Assembly: GCA_963971575.1 (NCBI GenBank)
Contig: OZ020611.1
Coordinates: 5,344,882-5,408,881, forward strand
DNA: 64,000 bases
Origin: Liopterus haemorrhoidalis
Taxonomy: Eukaryota > Arthropoda > Insecta > Coleoptera > Dytiscidae
Direction of reading: 5' to 3'
Positions 20,639-31,401 of the stretch are shown piece by piece. Position 1 is the stretch's first letter. Each line of letters begins with the position of its first letter. The notes beneath the pieces are model-generated. The model saw only the letters and a program-made list of their open reading frames with translations. It searched no databases and was not told where the DNA came from. The position numbers and the translations under genes were made by a program.

Positions 20639-22516
20639 CTATAAGAGCTAAAGTCTTCTTGTGTTTAAAATAAAAAATAATTATTTTACAAGTTGGCATA
20701 AATTAAATTGCGTGTTCTATTGAAAAAAAAAAATTAATGGTTTTATTAAGTTTACGTTTAACTGGTGCGATCTTTTGCGTACTGCCATTCTGGTGCGTTT
20801 AACTGGTTTATACTGGTTTAAGGTTTAAATCAAGCTACCAAGGATACTCTAATTCTGTAAAAAAAATCTGGTCAGCCTAGTTTTGTATTCGGCATTATCT
20901 AAAACAATTTCCATTTTGAAATTTTGATATATTATGATAAAATAGACTTCTAATTTTGAAGAAAAATGCCAAAAGTCTTTCAAAATATTGTCACGTGGGT
21001 GGCTTGATTGAAAGACTCCTGGTTTCAACAATGCAATTTATTAAATATGTATATCACATTTAAAATATATGGTTTGAATTTGTCCATGGAGTTGGGGAAG
21101 TCTTCGGTCCACCCCGTGTTGGCCAGGATCGGCTTGGACCTCCTCGGACTATCTCCGAGGCGGGGGACTACCCATCCGGAAGTCGAGGAGCCTGGAAAAG
21201 TTTTCTCCCACTCACATGGTGACTACTTGCTTGGTTCACCAGCGGTACAAGTATTTAGCGTCGGTGTCTTGGTCGTCACCGTGTGGACTAATACGTGTAG
21301 AGGAGTTGGATATGGTCCTCTGTCCAAAATTCTCGACATCCATCTATTTTGTACTAAAGGTTAACCCAGTTCCAATATTAATAATATTTCCGGAAATATA
21401 TCGAATTCCCTCAAGAATATTGACTGTATGATAACATCGTCACTGGGATTAATGGCGAGGATTGCAGATACAACTGGAGCATTTGTGCAAAACTGCTTAT
21501 TTGGTTTAATTAAATTTTATTAGAAGTATCTTTAATAAGAAGAATGTTTAATTTAAATAAGTTAAATAACACTGAAACAATTATAAAAAAATAAGAGCCT
21601 TAAGAGTGACAGAACACTGTTAAAAGTGCACTATCGATAAGTTACAGAATACCAACACGAGGTGTAGAAAATCGGATCTTTCAACAGGATGTCGTAGAAA
21701 CGATTGTCGAACAGCTTACAGAATAAGCCTCCAGGGTAGCAGAAGAGTACACAGAACCATATGGTAAAAAACAGAGTTATACAAAAATGCATTTTGAGAT
21801 AATAGAACATATAGGATATCCTAAAAGATATTGTAGCACCCAAAAACTACAAAAATAATTTTTAATTATTCCACCGCTGCTACAAAATTGTAACACCCAA
21901 AAACTACTGAAATAACTTTTAAAGATCCCACCACTGGTACCAAATAGTTTAAACAAACGTTTAAAAAGGACTAATAACTACAGATGATTAGCGCCTTAAT
22001 AATAGACAATACTGCTAAATATTGTATAGGTAATATCACAGTTATGTTTTTAAAAGCATTGCCCTGCTTACACTTTTACGTTGTTTATAATAAAAACATA
22101 ACTACCGCATAAATATAAAAAATGTCGTATTTTAAAAATTGTTTCCATGCTTTGTTACGACTTAAAATATCATTAGAATTTTTACTCTCACATATATGGA
22201 CGTAAAAATATTTCGCTATTCAATAGTTTTCAACACCTTTAAAAATTTGATATTTTCCAGATAAAAGCGTGCCCGCAAATTGCATTGAACATTTCTTTGA
22301 ATTTTGAATTTTGTCAAGGATGTTTTAAAAACTCCTACGATATTAACCTACGTATTAACACAAATACAGGGCTTAAGTACGTCCTTTCCCTAAAATGACA
22401 GTGCAAATGATGTAGATAAAATAGAATAATAATTAAGATAAGATTAAAACAACCTAACGTAGGATAAAAAATAATGATATACGTTGTTTTCTTTATCCAT
22501 TTTAAGACTTATGATA
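20639..22516. other. Unassigned sequence with a GC-rich island and a 57-bp duplication
   Basis: No recognised gene. Bases 21095-21345 are clearly GC-richer (cctcctcggactatctccgag) and open on + for 118 codons, but the peptide resembles nothing I know; it could be a decayed transposon end. At 21837-21950 a 57-base unit beginning cacccaaaaactac occurs twice in tandem (21837 and 21894). Confidence 0.4.
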
Positions 22517-23827
22517 CAAGGTGTCTCAAAAGAAATTTTATATTTAGTGGATCGATTAAAAAAAAAAGTAAGCCGTATATAGAAAAAATGTTTATTAATT
22601 ATTAAAATACACTTTTTGGGGATTTATTTCTTAAAAATAATATCCTCTAAATGTAGACCCTCGCGTTCTCTGCACTCATTTAATCGAACAGTAAAATTAC
22701 TTATGGCGTCTCGGCAGGTGGACTCAGGGATGGCTGCCATTTCGTGACGGATATTTTCTTTCAAATGCGCCAGTGAAGTCGGTTTATTGGCGTAAACTTT
22801 AGATTTAAGATAACCGCATAGGAAAAAGTCCATAGGGGTTAAATCTGGACTGCGTGGAAGCCAATTTATGTCACCTCTCCAGGAGATCAATTTGCCTGAG
22901 AAAATTTCACGAACACGTGGCAGAGACATATTAGACGTGTGTGAAGTAGCTCCGTCCTGTTGGAACCATGTTCTTTGGTTATAGCCAGGAAAGTTTTGCA
23001 GTTCAGGTACCAAGAAGTTGTCTAACATCTCCACATAACGCTCTGAATTCACTGTAACTGCACGCCCCCTTTCGTCTTCAAAAAAGTAAGGGCCGATAAT
23101 TCCTCGCGCCGACATCGCAGCCCATACGGTCACTTTAGGCGAATGTAGGGGTTTCTGATGTTTGCGTTTCGGATTCGTTGCACTCCAGTAGCGGCAGTTC
23201 TGCTTATTTACGTGGCCATTAAGATGAAAATGAGCTTCATCCGAAAACAAAATGTTGGTAAACGTTGAAAATCGCTCAATCACCTGATTTACGAAATTAA
23301 GCCTCTGACTGGCATCTTGGGGCTTTAATTCTTGCACCAATTGAATTTTGTAGGAGTGCAGATTTAGGTCTTTGTGCATAATGCGATGTAATGATGATCT
23401 ATGCACATTTAAAGCACTTGCGCGCTTCCGAATTGAAAGGTTCGGGTCGTCACGAACAGACTGATTAACATTCTCCACGTTTTCTACCGTTCTTGATGAC
23501 CTAGGTCGCCCGGATTTTGATTTATCCAGCGTTGTACCAGTCTCTTCAAACTTTTTAACCCAATGTCGAATGAGAGGAATGCTTGGCGCATCATTTAAGT
23601 GGCGAAAACCTCGAATACTGCAGAATTTTCTACGCGCTACAGTCGCCGAATCACCGTTTTTGTAAAACTCTCGCACGCATAACGCGCGGTCTGCTCCCGA
23701 GAAACGCTCCATAGCGATTGAATTCCCAAGAGCCAGGCTACCGATTGACATAACCCCCGCGCCCCTCGGATACGTTGCGTTCACGCAGTAAGCTAAATAA
23801 ATATAAAATTTCTTTTGAGACACCTTG
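22517..23827 (-). mobile_element. DD41D mariner, full length, copy 1 (1,311 bp)
   Basis: TIRs caaggtgtctcaaaagaaat (left) and its reverse complement (right) extend to about 30 identical bases. Each is flanked by TA (22515-22516, 23828-23829). The element contains a single uninterrupted transposase frame. A second copy at 42434-43742 is about 98% identical, so the family moved recently. Confidence 0.95.
22624..23712 (-). CDS. Mariner-family transposase, DD41D type, unbroken frame
   Basis: I chose the ATG at 23712 (MERFSGADRALCVREFYKNG), giving 362 codons; the frame is open further upstream into the TIR and includes another Met 13 codons before. The N-terminal part has two helix-turn-helix regions (RHWVKKFEETGTTLDKSKSG with GRPRSSRTVENV, then SIRKRASALNVHRSSLHRIM). 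The catalytic triad is FSDEAHFHLNG, WFQQDGATSHTS and RSPDLTPMDFFLCGYLK. I count 41 residues between the second Asp and the Asp of PMDFF, the spacing of the DD41D (rosa-like) group. The usual DFFLWG reads DFFLCG here, and WPPRSPDL reads WLPRSPDL, so activity may be reduced. It has the best coding potential of any transposase in this window. Confidence 0.92.
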   Translation of the reverse strand: MERFSGADRALCVREFYKNGDSATVARRKFCSIRGFRHLNDAPSIPLIRHWVKKFEETGTTLDKSKSGRPRSSRTVENVENVNQSVRDDPNLSIRKRASALNVHRSSLHRIMHKDLNLHSYKIQLVQELKPQDASQRLNFVNQVIERFSTFTNILFSDEAHFHLNGHVNKQNCRYWSATNPKRKHQKPLHSPKVTVWAAMSARGIIGPYFFEDERGRAVTVNSERYVEMLDNFLVPELQNFPGYNQRTWFQQDGATSHTSNMSLPRVREIFSGKLISWRGDINWLPRSPDLTPMDFFLCGYLKSKVYANKPTSLAHLKENIRHEMAAIPESTCRDAISNFTVRLNECREREGLHLEDIIFKK

Positions 23828-23829
23828 TA

Positions 23830-24029
23830 TAAAAAACAAGTAACTGCAACTTTTTTAAGATAATGTTGATCGCATGTTTCTACCGCTTTAGTCCAAAAAT
23901 TATTTAACGAGATACATGTAGAGATTGCAACGATTCATCGAATGACTGAAATAATCGATTGTTTTGTTTTAGTTAATCGATTAACCATCTGATATTTTTG
24001 GTTTAGATTAATTAATAATTAATATTTAT
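23830..24029. other. AT-rich spacer
   Basis: No feature; contains an inverted pair 'aatcgattg / taatcgatta' near 23951-23983. Confidence 0.4.
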
Positions 24030-24455
24030 TTATTTATTTATTTAAAAATACAGCCCATAGACATTATTAACAATAATTTATTTATTTATTTATTTATTTA
24101 ACAAACAGTTAAATCGGGTAAGCCCCAAATAATACATAATACATTACAAAAGAAACAAAAATACAAGAAGAACATTTCAAAATAATACATAAATTAACAG
24201 AGAATTAAAAATTTTCATAAGCGGCCGTCAGTGAAGTTTTAAAACGGCTAAAAACTGAGTCAAAGATATCAACAGTATTGAGGTCTCTGCAACAAATGGA
24301 ATTGTACAGGCGGCAGATTCTGTCAATAGTTACATCCTTCCCATAGTTGGTCTTGTGTTGGGTCACGAAGAATGCATCTTCGTTTCTAGTAGAGCGTGCA
24401 GGAACTCGTATTAGAATATTTTCTAAGATTTCAGGTGATGGTATCGCACCATTTA
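24030..24455 (-). pseudogene. LINE 3' end: last codons of RT protein plus (AAAT)n tail
   Basis: On the minus strand the frame reads PEILENILIRVPARSTRNED, then FFVTQHKTNYGKDVTIDRIC, RLYNSICCRDLNTVDIF and TSLTAAYENF, stopping at 24205-24207. This is the typical end of an insect LINE ORF. It is followed by an AT-rich 3' UTR and AAAT repeats (24022-24050 and 24077-24105), as expected for a LINE tail. Everything upstream of about 24455 is lost. Confidence 0.65.
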
Positions 24456-24711
24456 TAATACCATTAATAATACAAACAAAACAAGAAAATAAATTAAAAA
24501 AAAAACGTAATGTAACTATTATGAAGATTGGAAGAACCGTCTACAGTGCTGTGTGGCTTCCCAAGGAAGTTATTTTGAGGGAGACAATATTGAATTGTAA
24601 TTCTATTCGAATAAAAAAAAATAATAATAATAATAATATGAAATCAGTCCGGTTACTTAATTTACACTCCTCGTATCTACCAGTATAATTTTCGTAAGCG
24701 CCTTTTGTGTA

Positions 24712-24775
<64 letters not shown>
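24712..24775. repeat. (TA)n microsatellite
   Basis: About 30 uninterrupted TA units. It creates an artificial Tyr-Ile repeat in one frame. Confidence 0.97.
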
Positions 24776-24778
<3 letters not shown>

Positions 24779-24789
24779 GTACTTTTGTA

Positions 24790-25504
24790 CGAAGGATGTT
24801 TCCTAAATTCTGGGAATTGTGCTATAATTAAATTACGCAGAGGCAATGTTATTGGTGTCAGACAAGTCTTGACATGTTTATGGTTTATGCAATTATCTAG
24901 TACCATATTGTTCAGTCTGATTTAGGTGTTCGACTGATATAGACGCGTTTTCATAGCACTGTTTTTGTAACCATGGAAGACGCAGTAAAATCTCAAAGAG
25001 CAATAATTTTCTTTTTGTGGAAAGAAGGTGTGAAAACATCAGAAATTATTCAGCGTCTGCAAGTATTTGGTGAGCTTGCAGAATCCAAAAGTACTGTTTA
25101 TCGGTGAATCGATCGTTTTAAAACCGGTAGAACATCACTAGAAGACGATCCACGCAGTTGGCGCCCAAGCACGTCGGTAAATGTAAGAAACATTACTGAC
25201 GTCGAAGACTTACTGAAAGAGGACAGGCGAATGACTATTCGTCAATTTAGTGTGCGCCTAGGGATAGGTACACGACAAGTTCATGACATCTTGCATGATT
25301 GTGTGGGCGTTAGCAACGTTTGGCTGCGCTGGGTGCCAAGGCTGTTGGGACCAGAACAGAAACTCAATAAGTCTGATACTTTGAGGACGGCTTAAAAAAA
25401 TTAGTTTATCGTTGGGATAAATGTATTCAGTTAAATGGAGATTATGTTGAAAAACTACATTGTAATATTGACAAAAATTAACAAAATAATTATAGCATCC
25501 CTCG
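24790..25504 (+). mobile_element. Mariner with internal deletion, about 715 bp
   Basis: The ends cgaaggatgtt (left) and cgagggatgct (reverse complement of right) are short imperfect TIRs. Both are next to TA (24788-24789, 25505-25506). Inside are an N-terminal transposase piece and, directly joined, the last codons of a transposase, so the catalytic domain was cut out. Confidence 0.65.
24973..25470 (+). pseudogene. Mariner transposase N-terminus joined to C-terminus
   Basis: From ATG 24973: MEDAVKSQRAIIFFLWKEGV, then an HTH block (TSEIIQRLQVFGE), with an in-frame TGA at 25105 where IDRFKTGRTSLEDDPRS should follow a Trp. Then DLLKEDRRMTIRQFSVRLGI and WVPRLLGPEQK. A stop follows at 25393-25395. 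In another frame RWDKCIQLNGDYVEK begins at about 25408, the standard mariner C-terminus. All three catalytic Asp are deleted. Confidence 0.8.
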
Positions 25505-25506
25505 TA

Positions 25507-26544
25507 TAATACGTCTGAATAAAAATTTTGTATGTTTATATTGTATGCGTGGCACAATAAATGACCATCGGCCTATGGTGTCCAATAATTAAAATAAAAT
25601 ATCGTGGTTTATATCGTCGTTTATAATTCAACTCTTAAATTACCCTAAATTAAAAACACCTAAATTATGACACATTAATCCAAAAGCCCAATAAAACGAA
25701 ATAAATTGGCAAATTAATCAAACCGTGGCTGTTAAAAACAAACTCTAAACTGCGTTAATTTTTCTAAAGCACTCGTTTATAAATTTCCTCGGAAAGAATT
25801 TAAAAGAGTGGAGTGCAGCAATTAGCAACTTTTACAAAGTCAAACTCAAACGGATATTTTTCCTTCCAATACTTTTAGCTTCTTTTGAAAATCCTTTCAC
25901 AGAGAGAAACAGACAATTAATTGTGTCTTAGGATCAGTTAAGTCCAAGCTAAGAACACACACACATACATAAGATTAAGGGGTTGGGTTGGTCAGACACA
26001 TGAACAAACACACAGACACCCTCACACATACACACATGTGGTCCTTTAATCTTGGCCTAAATACTGGGGTTAATCTGTCCATTAGTGCCGAGCCGGCCGC
26101 AACGAAACTCATTTCAAAATGATCCTCAAATAAAGTTTGTCGGGACGTCTTAGGTTGCCTGCACACTGAACTACTGAAGGAATCTTTTCAAGGATAACAT
26201 TACCACTGGTTTTATCGCCAATTCTGCTTCCTACTATATAGATGGATATTGAAAGAGTATTGACAACAAAAGTAGACAAAATAAAATGATCTGGGCAGTT
26301 TCAAGCAGTTTCCAAGTAAAACTCTTCTAGAAACACAGGCTCTTGGTATATTTTTCATACGCTTGTCCAACTAAACAGGCTGTTATAAGATAGAAGGAAC
26401 ACAACTTTTCTTTGATATGTTTGGAGTTATGTAAAATAGTACAAATCAAATATGTAGTAGAGTATAACATGGATAGATTAACATGCGACAGATGAACATA
26501 GACACATTTTAACACACGTGACATGACACATTGAACACTGTGAC
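25507..26544. other. Intron sequence with CA-rich tracts
   Basis: No gene supported. Bases 25955-26040 are rich in ACAC repeats. The stretch 26484-26535 (gcgacagatgaacata, then acatgacacattgaac) resembles 27508-27560, which lies just beyond the Helitron-like end, so the segment between may be flanked by an old direct repeat. Confidence 0.45.
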
Positions 26545-27497
26545 ATTATATATATGGAAGCCCTAATTCCTGTGTGTCAGACCGTAACGCTAAGTTCCTG
26601 GGTGCTAGCGGGTCTTGCGGTATGCGGTGGGTCACGAACTGAGTGGTGGGGAATGACTCCGACAGCAGCTCACTTAGCGAGAATATAGCTCTTAGCTCTC
26701 CAGTCAGTATACCTTGGCTTGATTAAATAATGTTGTGTCAATTAATACTGATATTTATTTTTAAACGACACGCATTGAACGGCTTTTTAGGATTTCTTAG
26801 GTATAATCAGAAACAGCTATACCATTGATGTCCAGCATATGGACCGCGGGCCGTGTCCGGTCCGATGCTAATTTTTAAACGACACGCCTTGAGCGGCTTT
26901 TTAGGATTTCCTAGGTATAATCAGAAACAGCTATACCATTGATGTCCAGCATATGGCCTGCGGGCTGTATCCGGTTCGATACTAATTTTTGAACCACACG
27001 CATTGAGCGGCTTTTTAGGATTTCCTTGGTATAATCAGAAACAGCTATACCACTGATGTCCAGCATATGCACCACGGGCCATACCCAGCCCAATATTAAT
27101 GTTTAAACGACACGCATTAAGCAGCTTTTTAGGATTTCCTAGGTATAATCAGAAACAGCTATACCATTCATGTCCAGCATATGGCCCGTGGGCCGTATTC
27201 GGTCCGATACTAATTTTTAAACGACACGCATTGAGCGGCTTTTTAGGATTTCCTAGGTATAATCAGAAATAGCTATACCATTGATGTCCAGCATATGGTC
27301 CGTGGGCCGTATCCGGTCCGATAACAATTTTAACAAGACACGCATTAAGCAGCTTTTTAGGATTTTATAGGTATAACCAAGAAACGTTTTTCTTGTGTTA
27401 ATATACGCAATCATGCAAATTTTAATGATTGATTCCTGCTTATATTGACTTTTATTCGATATCAGTTTGCCAATGTTGTTGGCAACGGGTCTGCTAG
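26545..27497 (+). mobile_element. Helitron-like element, 3' end identified, 5' end uncertain
   Basis: The 3' end shows a 7-bp-stem hairpin (ttgccaa tgttg ttggcaa, 27467-27485). It is followed 8 bases later by CTAG (27494-27497) and a T, as at Helitron 3' ends. A second element with the same style of end is at 49988-51584. No TC start with flanking A could be fixed; 26545 is a guess based on where a shared flanking text stops. A 114-bp tandem array fills most of it. No Rep/helicase frame is present, so it would be non-autonomous. Confidence 0.5.
26755..27380 (+). repeat. 114-bp tandem repeat, about 5.5 units
   Basis: The marker acgacacgc (or near variants) falls at 26765, 26879, 26993, 27107, 27221 and 27335: exactly 114 bases each time. 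Each unit contains ggatttcctaggtataatca, then gaaacagctataccattgat (a GGTATA...TATACC hairpin), then 'gtccagcatatgg' and 'gggccgtatccggtccgata'. The hairpin part resembles the start of repeat family B (27785-27825). Confidence 0.93.
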
Positions 27498-27598
27498 TAA
27501 TATCATAGCGACAGATGAACATAAGTCAATTGAACACACGACATTTGAACTCACTTTTCATTTTTATTTTTATTTTTTATTTATCCTAGCATAAAAGT

Positions 27599-27692
27599 TC
27601 AGCGGTTGGTCTATGATTGGTCATCGGTTGGTCATCGTTTAGTCAGCGATTGGTCAGCGGTTGGTCAGCGGTGGTCAGCGGTTGGTCAGCGA
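27599..27692. repeat. Short minisatellite, 'ggttggtca(g/t)c' units
   Basis: About eight imperfect units of 10-11 bases, for example gcggttggtcagcggtggtc. No coding meaning. Confidence 0.8.
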
Positions 27693-27825
27693 CAGAATAC
27701 AGACTTTCAGATTTATTTATATAGATATTCAAAAACAAATAATTATGAGAAAAATTATGTTTGGTAATTTTTGAGATTTTTTAGGGTTTTGTAGGTATGA
27801 CCAAAAACCCTTATACCGTCATTTT

Positions 27826-27843
27826 GTCGTCTGTCTGTCTGTA

Positions 27844-27880
<37 letters not shown>

Positions 27881-27912
27881 ATTTGTCTGTCTGTCTGTCT
27901 GTTTGTTTGTTC
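27826..27912. repeat. (GTCT)n microsatellite inside repeat copy B
   Basis: About 20 units of gtct/gttt with a few substitutions. Copy C has a much shorter version in reverse orientation (48984-49009), so this site in the family is a native, length-variable tract. Confidence 0.95.
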
Positions 27913-28372
27913 GGTAAAAATTGTAGCCAAACGGCTAAACCTAGAGAGTTGAAATTTTGGCATGCTTATACAACTCTTTGACCCGCACATAGGAAAAATA
28001 CTAAAACATCTAAAAAACATATCCCCCTAAAAATTTGGTCATCGAAAAAAAAAAATATTTTTTTAAAATTCTGAGTATGGTATCAAATGAAAGCCCTTAG
28101 TACGTGGATTAACGACCAAAATTTTATTTTTGCAAAATAAATTATGTAGACGTGATTTTGGCCAAAATAGTGCAAAAAAAAATTGTCCCATACCTGGTAG
28201 CCGAGATGGTTTAAACTAAAAATCTGAAAAAATTCTATGTAATGTACATTTGTGTGAACCGGAATAATACAACAGGAATTTTTATCAGATTATGTTTTCG
28301 GAAAATAACGCATTTTTTGTGTTTTTTGCTTGACCACGTAAAATATTTAATAACTTATCTAAGAAAGTGAAC

Positions 28373-28448
28373 CAGCATGCTTTGATAGAGTAATTGTTAG
28401 CACGCTCGCGGTCTAATTTGCAAACTAAGGTTCGCTCCGCCCTCAAGG
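28373..28448 (+). other. tRNA-like module in repeat copy B
   Basis: At the same place as the modules in copies A and C. The A-box-like part is gatagagtaattgttagcac and the B-box-like part aggttcgctccgc (28428-28440). It is clearly different in sequence from the modules in A and C. No complete cloverleaf is evident. Confidence 0.45.
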
Positions 28449-28854
28449 CAATTTAATTTTTTCTGTTTATTTTGCATTTTTATTTTGTTTAAATTATTTA
28501 TTCAAAATTCTAATTATATTTGGGCAAATGTTGCATTTAATTTTTAAAAGCTTAAATTTAGCAACAGTTGAAATAGAATACACGATATCAGAGGGGCCGT
28601 GTTATGACTTAGAACAACTAATGGAAGCCATAGGCGTAATTTTCAAAATCATAATGAACCTTGCTATATATATATATATAAATACTGCACATATTTAGAA
28701 ACCTAAATAATGGTATTAGGCATTCGATTTAAAATTAACAAAAAAAATATTTTAACATAACATTTGTTTTGGTATCCCAAATAATCATCATTCACTTACT
28801 AAATACACAAAATTATTGAAATTATGAATAAAGTTCACATTTCTAAATTTCAAG

Positions 28855-29045
28855 GGATGATCTAAAAAAAAGGTCATCGCTTCGGAAATGCAAAATGATG
28901 ACCTAAAACAAAAACGGCCCTCACTTCTAAAATACAAGTGACGACCTAAAAAAAAAGGTCCTCGCTTCGGAAATACAAAGTGATGACCTAAAAATAGGGG
29001 TTCACTTCTAAAATAAAAGTGACGACCAAAAAAAGAACCTCATCT
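28855..29045. repeat. About 42-bp tandem repeat with internal inverted arms
   Basis: Four or five units alternate between 'ggtc(a/c)tcgcttcggaaat' and '(c)tcacttctaaaata', each ending in 'gtgacgacctaaaa'-like text; the double unit is about 85 bases (28872 to 28957). Each unit can pair with itself (ggtcatc...gatgacc). Confidence 0.8.
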
Positions 29046-29820
29046 CTATTTTTAAAATTTTATAGTGTGTTTTTGTGTTTTTATTTTTATTTGCCACTGA
29101 TTCGAGGTAAAACACATTACTCGTTCTTTAGTAACCGGCCATAAGATATATATCGATGTAATTGTTATTCGTGAAAGAATTGTTATTTTATTTATGACCA
29201 ATACATCATTGTAAACAAAGGCAAAATTCAGCTGTGTTTCGGCAGTATATCCATCATTCAATTTAACATCATGTAACTTTTTTAAATATTTTCATAAAAT
29301 GATTTATGTAAAATATGTCTGAATTTAATCCAAATGTTCATCAATTTGAATGAATGTTTATTAAATATTGATAATGTGACAATTAGAGTTTGTAATCGGT
29401 GGATAAAAAACATTAATTTTCATTTACTTTCCGCTCAAATAATATAAACGTGCAACCAGCCATTACTGCTACAATTATAATTAAAAATAAAACCAAAATA
29501 TTCATCAAACCATATTTTATATCATTGCTTCCAATAAGTGTATTTATTTAAATTAAAAATTATTGAAAATATTAAATGAATTATTGTTACCTTTCGTGTA
29601 TGGTTTGCTACAATCATTTTTAATTATTTTATTATTAAGGTTGTAAAACTAAAATGCTCATGTGTAAGGTTTCTTCTCAAGAAAATTCGGAACAAATTTG
29701 AAGTTTTATATTTCCCGAATCCTGTGAAAATTTACCGGGGAAACAAGAAAATTGCTCTTTGAACACGGGAAAAAAACAACTATTAGCAATTTATTAAAAA
29801 AAATATATATATTAAAGAAT
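29046..29820. other. AT-rich intron, no gene
   Basis: Nothing recognised up to the LINE fragment. Confidence 0.4.
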
Positions 29821-29825
29821 ATTCT

Positions 29826-30614
29826 GTGGGCTACTGGAAAATGGAAAATGTGAAAGTAGCAGAACTTTGCTATGCGGATGACATGGTCATAATAGCAATG
29901 AACGAAGACGAACTACAAAACAACCTGAACCAATACAATAAAGAATTGAAGAAAATAAATATGAAAATTAGCACACAAAAAACAAAAACAATGGTTATAA
30001 GCCGGACAAAAATGCAACACAAAATAAAAATAGATGACAAAATAATAGAACAGGTAGGAAAATTCAAATACCTAGGCACAGTTTTCGCGGAAGATGGAAA
30101 AATGGATGAAGAAATGTTCAATAGCATCAAAGTACCGTTCTTAACTAAAAAAGAAATACCAACTAACATCAAGGTAGAGATCTTCAAAAAAGTGACAGTA
30201 CCAATTTTGAACGCCTCAGAATTCTGGACTACTACAGAGACGCACAGGTCTAAAATAAGAAGCTCCGAAATGAGATTTTTATGGAAAATCGAAGGTAAAA
30301 CAAAATTGGACAGAATAAGAAATGAATTATTTAGAGAAAAACTAGACACAAAACCAGTAGAGACTATAATAGAAGAAGGACAGCTAAGATGGCTGGGACA
30401 TATACACAGAATGAGTGAAGACAAAATAGTAAAAAGAGTTTATGAAGCAAGAACAGTGAAGAAAGTTAGACCAGGAAGACCGAGAAAAACCTGGCACCAA
30501 GAAACAAAAGAAGCTGCAACGAAGAGAGGCGTAAAGTGGGAGGAGTTAAGAAAATATACAAAGGACAGAACACGATGGAAAGAAGTATGGAGAACAACAC
30601 CAGAAAATAAGTAA
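29826..30614 (+). pseudogene. LINE reverse transcriptase C-terminal half, open frame of 262 codons
   Basis: It starts at the palm motif (AELCYADDMVIIAMNEDE), continues LKKINMKISTQKTKTMVISR and KFKYLGTVFAEDGKMD, and ends with the C-terminal block QLRWLGHIHRM, RPGRPRKTWHQETKEAA and RTRWKEVWRTTPENK. The rest of the RT and the endonuclease are missing, so this is a 5'-truncated insertion, although the retained part has no stop. The 3' UTR is short (30615-30668) and ends in taagtaagta repeats. The first ATG is fortuitous. Confidence 0.88.
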
Positions 30615-31079
30615 CTCGACTATAACCTTACACCGCAAGGTAGAAAGGCTTCAGGATTAAGTAAGTAGCAATTTATTAGGAGGCTGCTTTGAAAAACGTC
30701 ATTCATGTGTCGTTACACAAAATTTCTTTAGTATTAATAATGGGCCTTTACGCAAAAATAATGTTTTTCTTGATGTTGGTTAGGGTTGTACATCGAAGGC
30801 AAAACATCGATGGTGAACATCGATGTTAACATCGGCGCTTACTATCGATGTTGAAAAAACATCGAAGGAAAAACATCGATGTTTTATTAATATTAAAAAA
30901 AGCTATTTATTTATATTATATAGGTTTTATTTAATAATGTAAAGATAAAATACGAAAAAAGTAACACATAATACACAAAAAGCATTTATTAGATTTTGAA
31001 ATAGAAATATTCCTTTTAATAGTAATTAATTTCACATTACCATTATTATACCCAATATAATAATCCTAATTTGTACCTA

Positions 31080-31260
31080 TAGTCTATTCCAAACGATTAG
31101 GCGGACTAACCGCAATTTTCATTTTTGTAATTTATCATTAGATATTTTTTTATATATTGAAGTTGACTTTTCCTGAACAAAATGAACAAAAGCTTCAATC
31201 AATCGGTAAAAGTAACTAGAATTCTAAATCTAGTTCCGCCTAAACCAAAGGAACAGACCT
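31080..31260 (+). mobile_element. MITE of the 'AGTCTGTTCC' family, 181 bp, nested in the hAT
   Basis: Starts tagtctattccaaacgatta and ends ctagttccgcctaaaccaaa plus ggaacagacct. It is flanked by TA (31078-31079, 31261-31262). It has an internal 'ctag.att...aatctag' hairpin. Larger relatives are at 56326 and 56996. Confidence 0.75.
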
Positions 31261-31401
31261 TACTATTTTTACATTTCTAAAATGAAATATTGGATTTTAT
31301 TACAATACTAATATAGTAATCTTAATGTTAATTTTATACTATTTAACTTAAAAATAGCACTGTCATACACAATTATTTTTATACTTTTTTAAGTTGAAAT
31401 A

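Larger units (their letters stand above)
27765..28810 (+). repeat. Dispersed repeat family, copy B (longest)
   Basis: Order of landmarks: 'agggttttgtaggtatgacc' with a GGTAT...ATACC hairpin, a GTCT microsatellite, 'ccaaacggctaaacctagag', 'gacccgcacataggaaaaat' and 'gaaagcccttagtacgtgg'. Then come 'gtgtgaaccggaataataca', a tRNA-like module, 'tttgcatttttattttgttt' and 'ggcattcgat'-type text to 28810. Copies A and C share this order. No open frame is conserved, so this is a non-coding element. Confidence 0.85.

Noticed and set aside
20281..20699. Minus-strand frames with Pro/Cys repeats
   Set aside because: Created by the 16-bp minisatellite; no gene.
24541..24906. 121-codon minus-strand frame with Tyr-Ile repeats
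   Set aside because: Produced by the (TA)n microsatellite.
26755..27380. CRISPR array (regular repeats)
   Set aside because: The whole 114-bp unit repeats, without unique spacers, and the genome is eukaryotic.
27811..28020. 69-codon frame with Thr-Asp-Arg-Gln repeats
   Set aside because: Translation of the GTCT microsatellite in repeat copy B.
29870..30424. 184-codon minus-strand frame
   Set aside because: Antisense of an AT-rich LINE RT whose plus strand has clear RT motifs.
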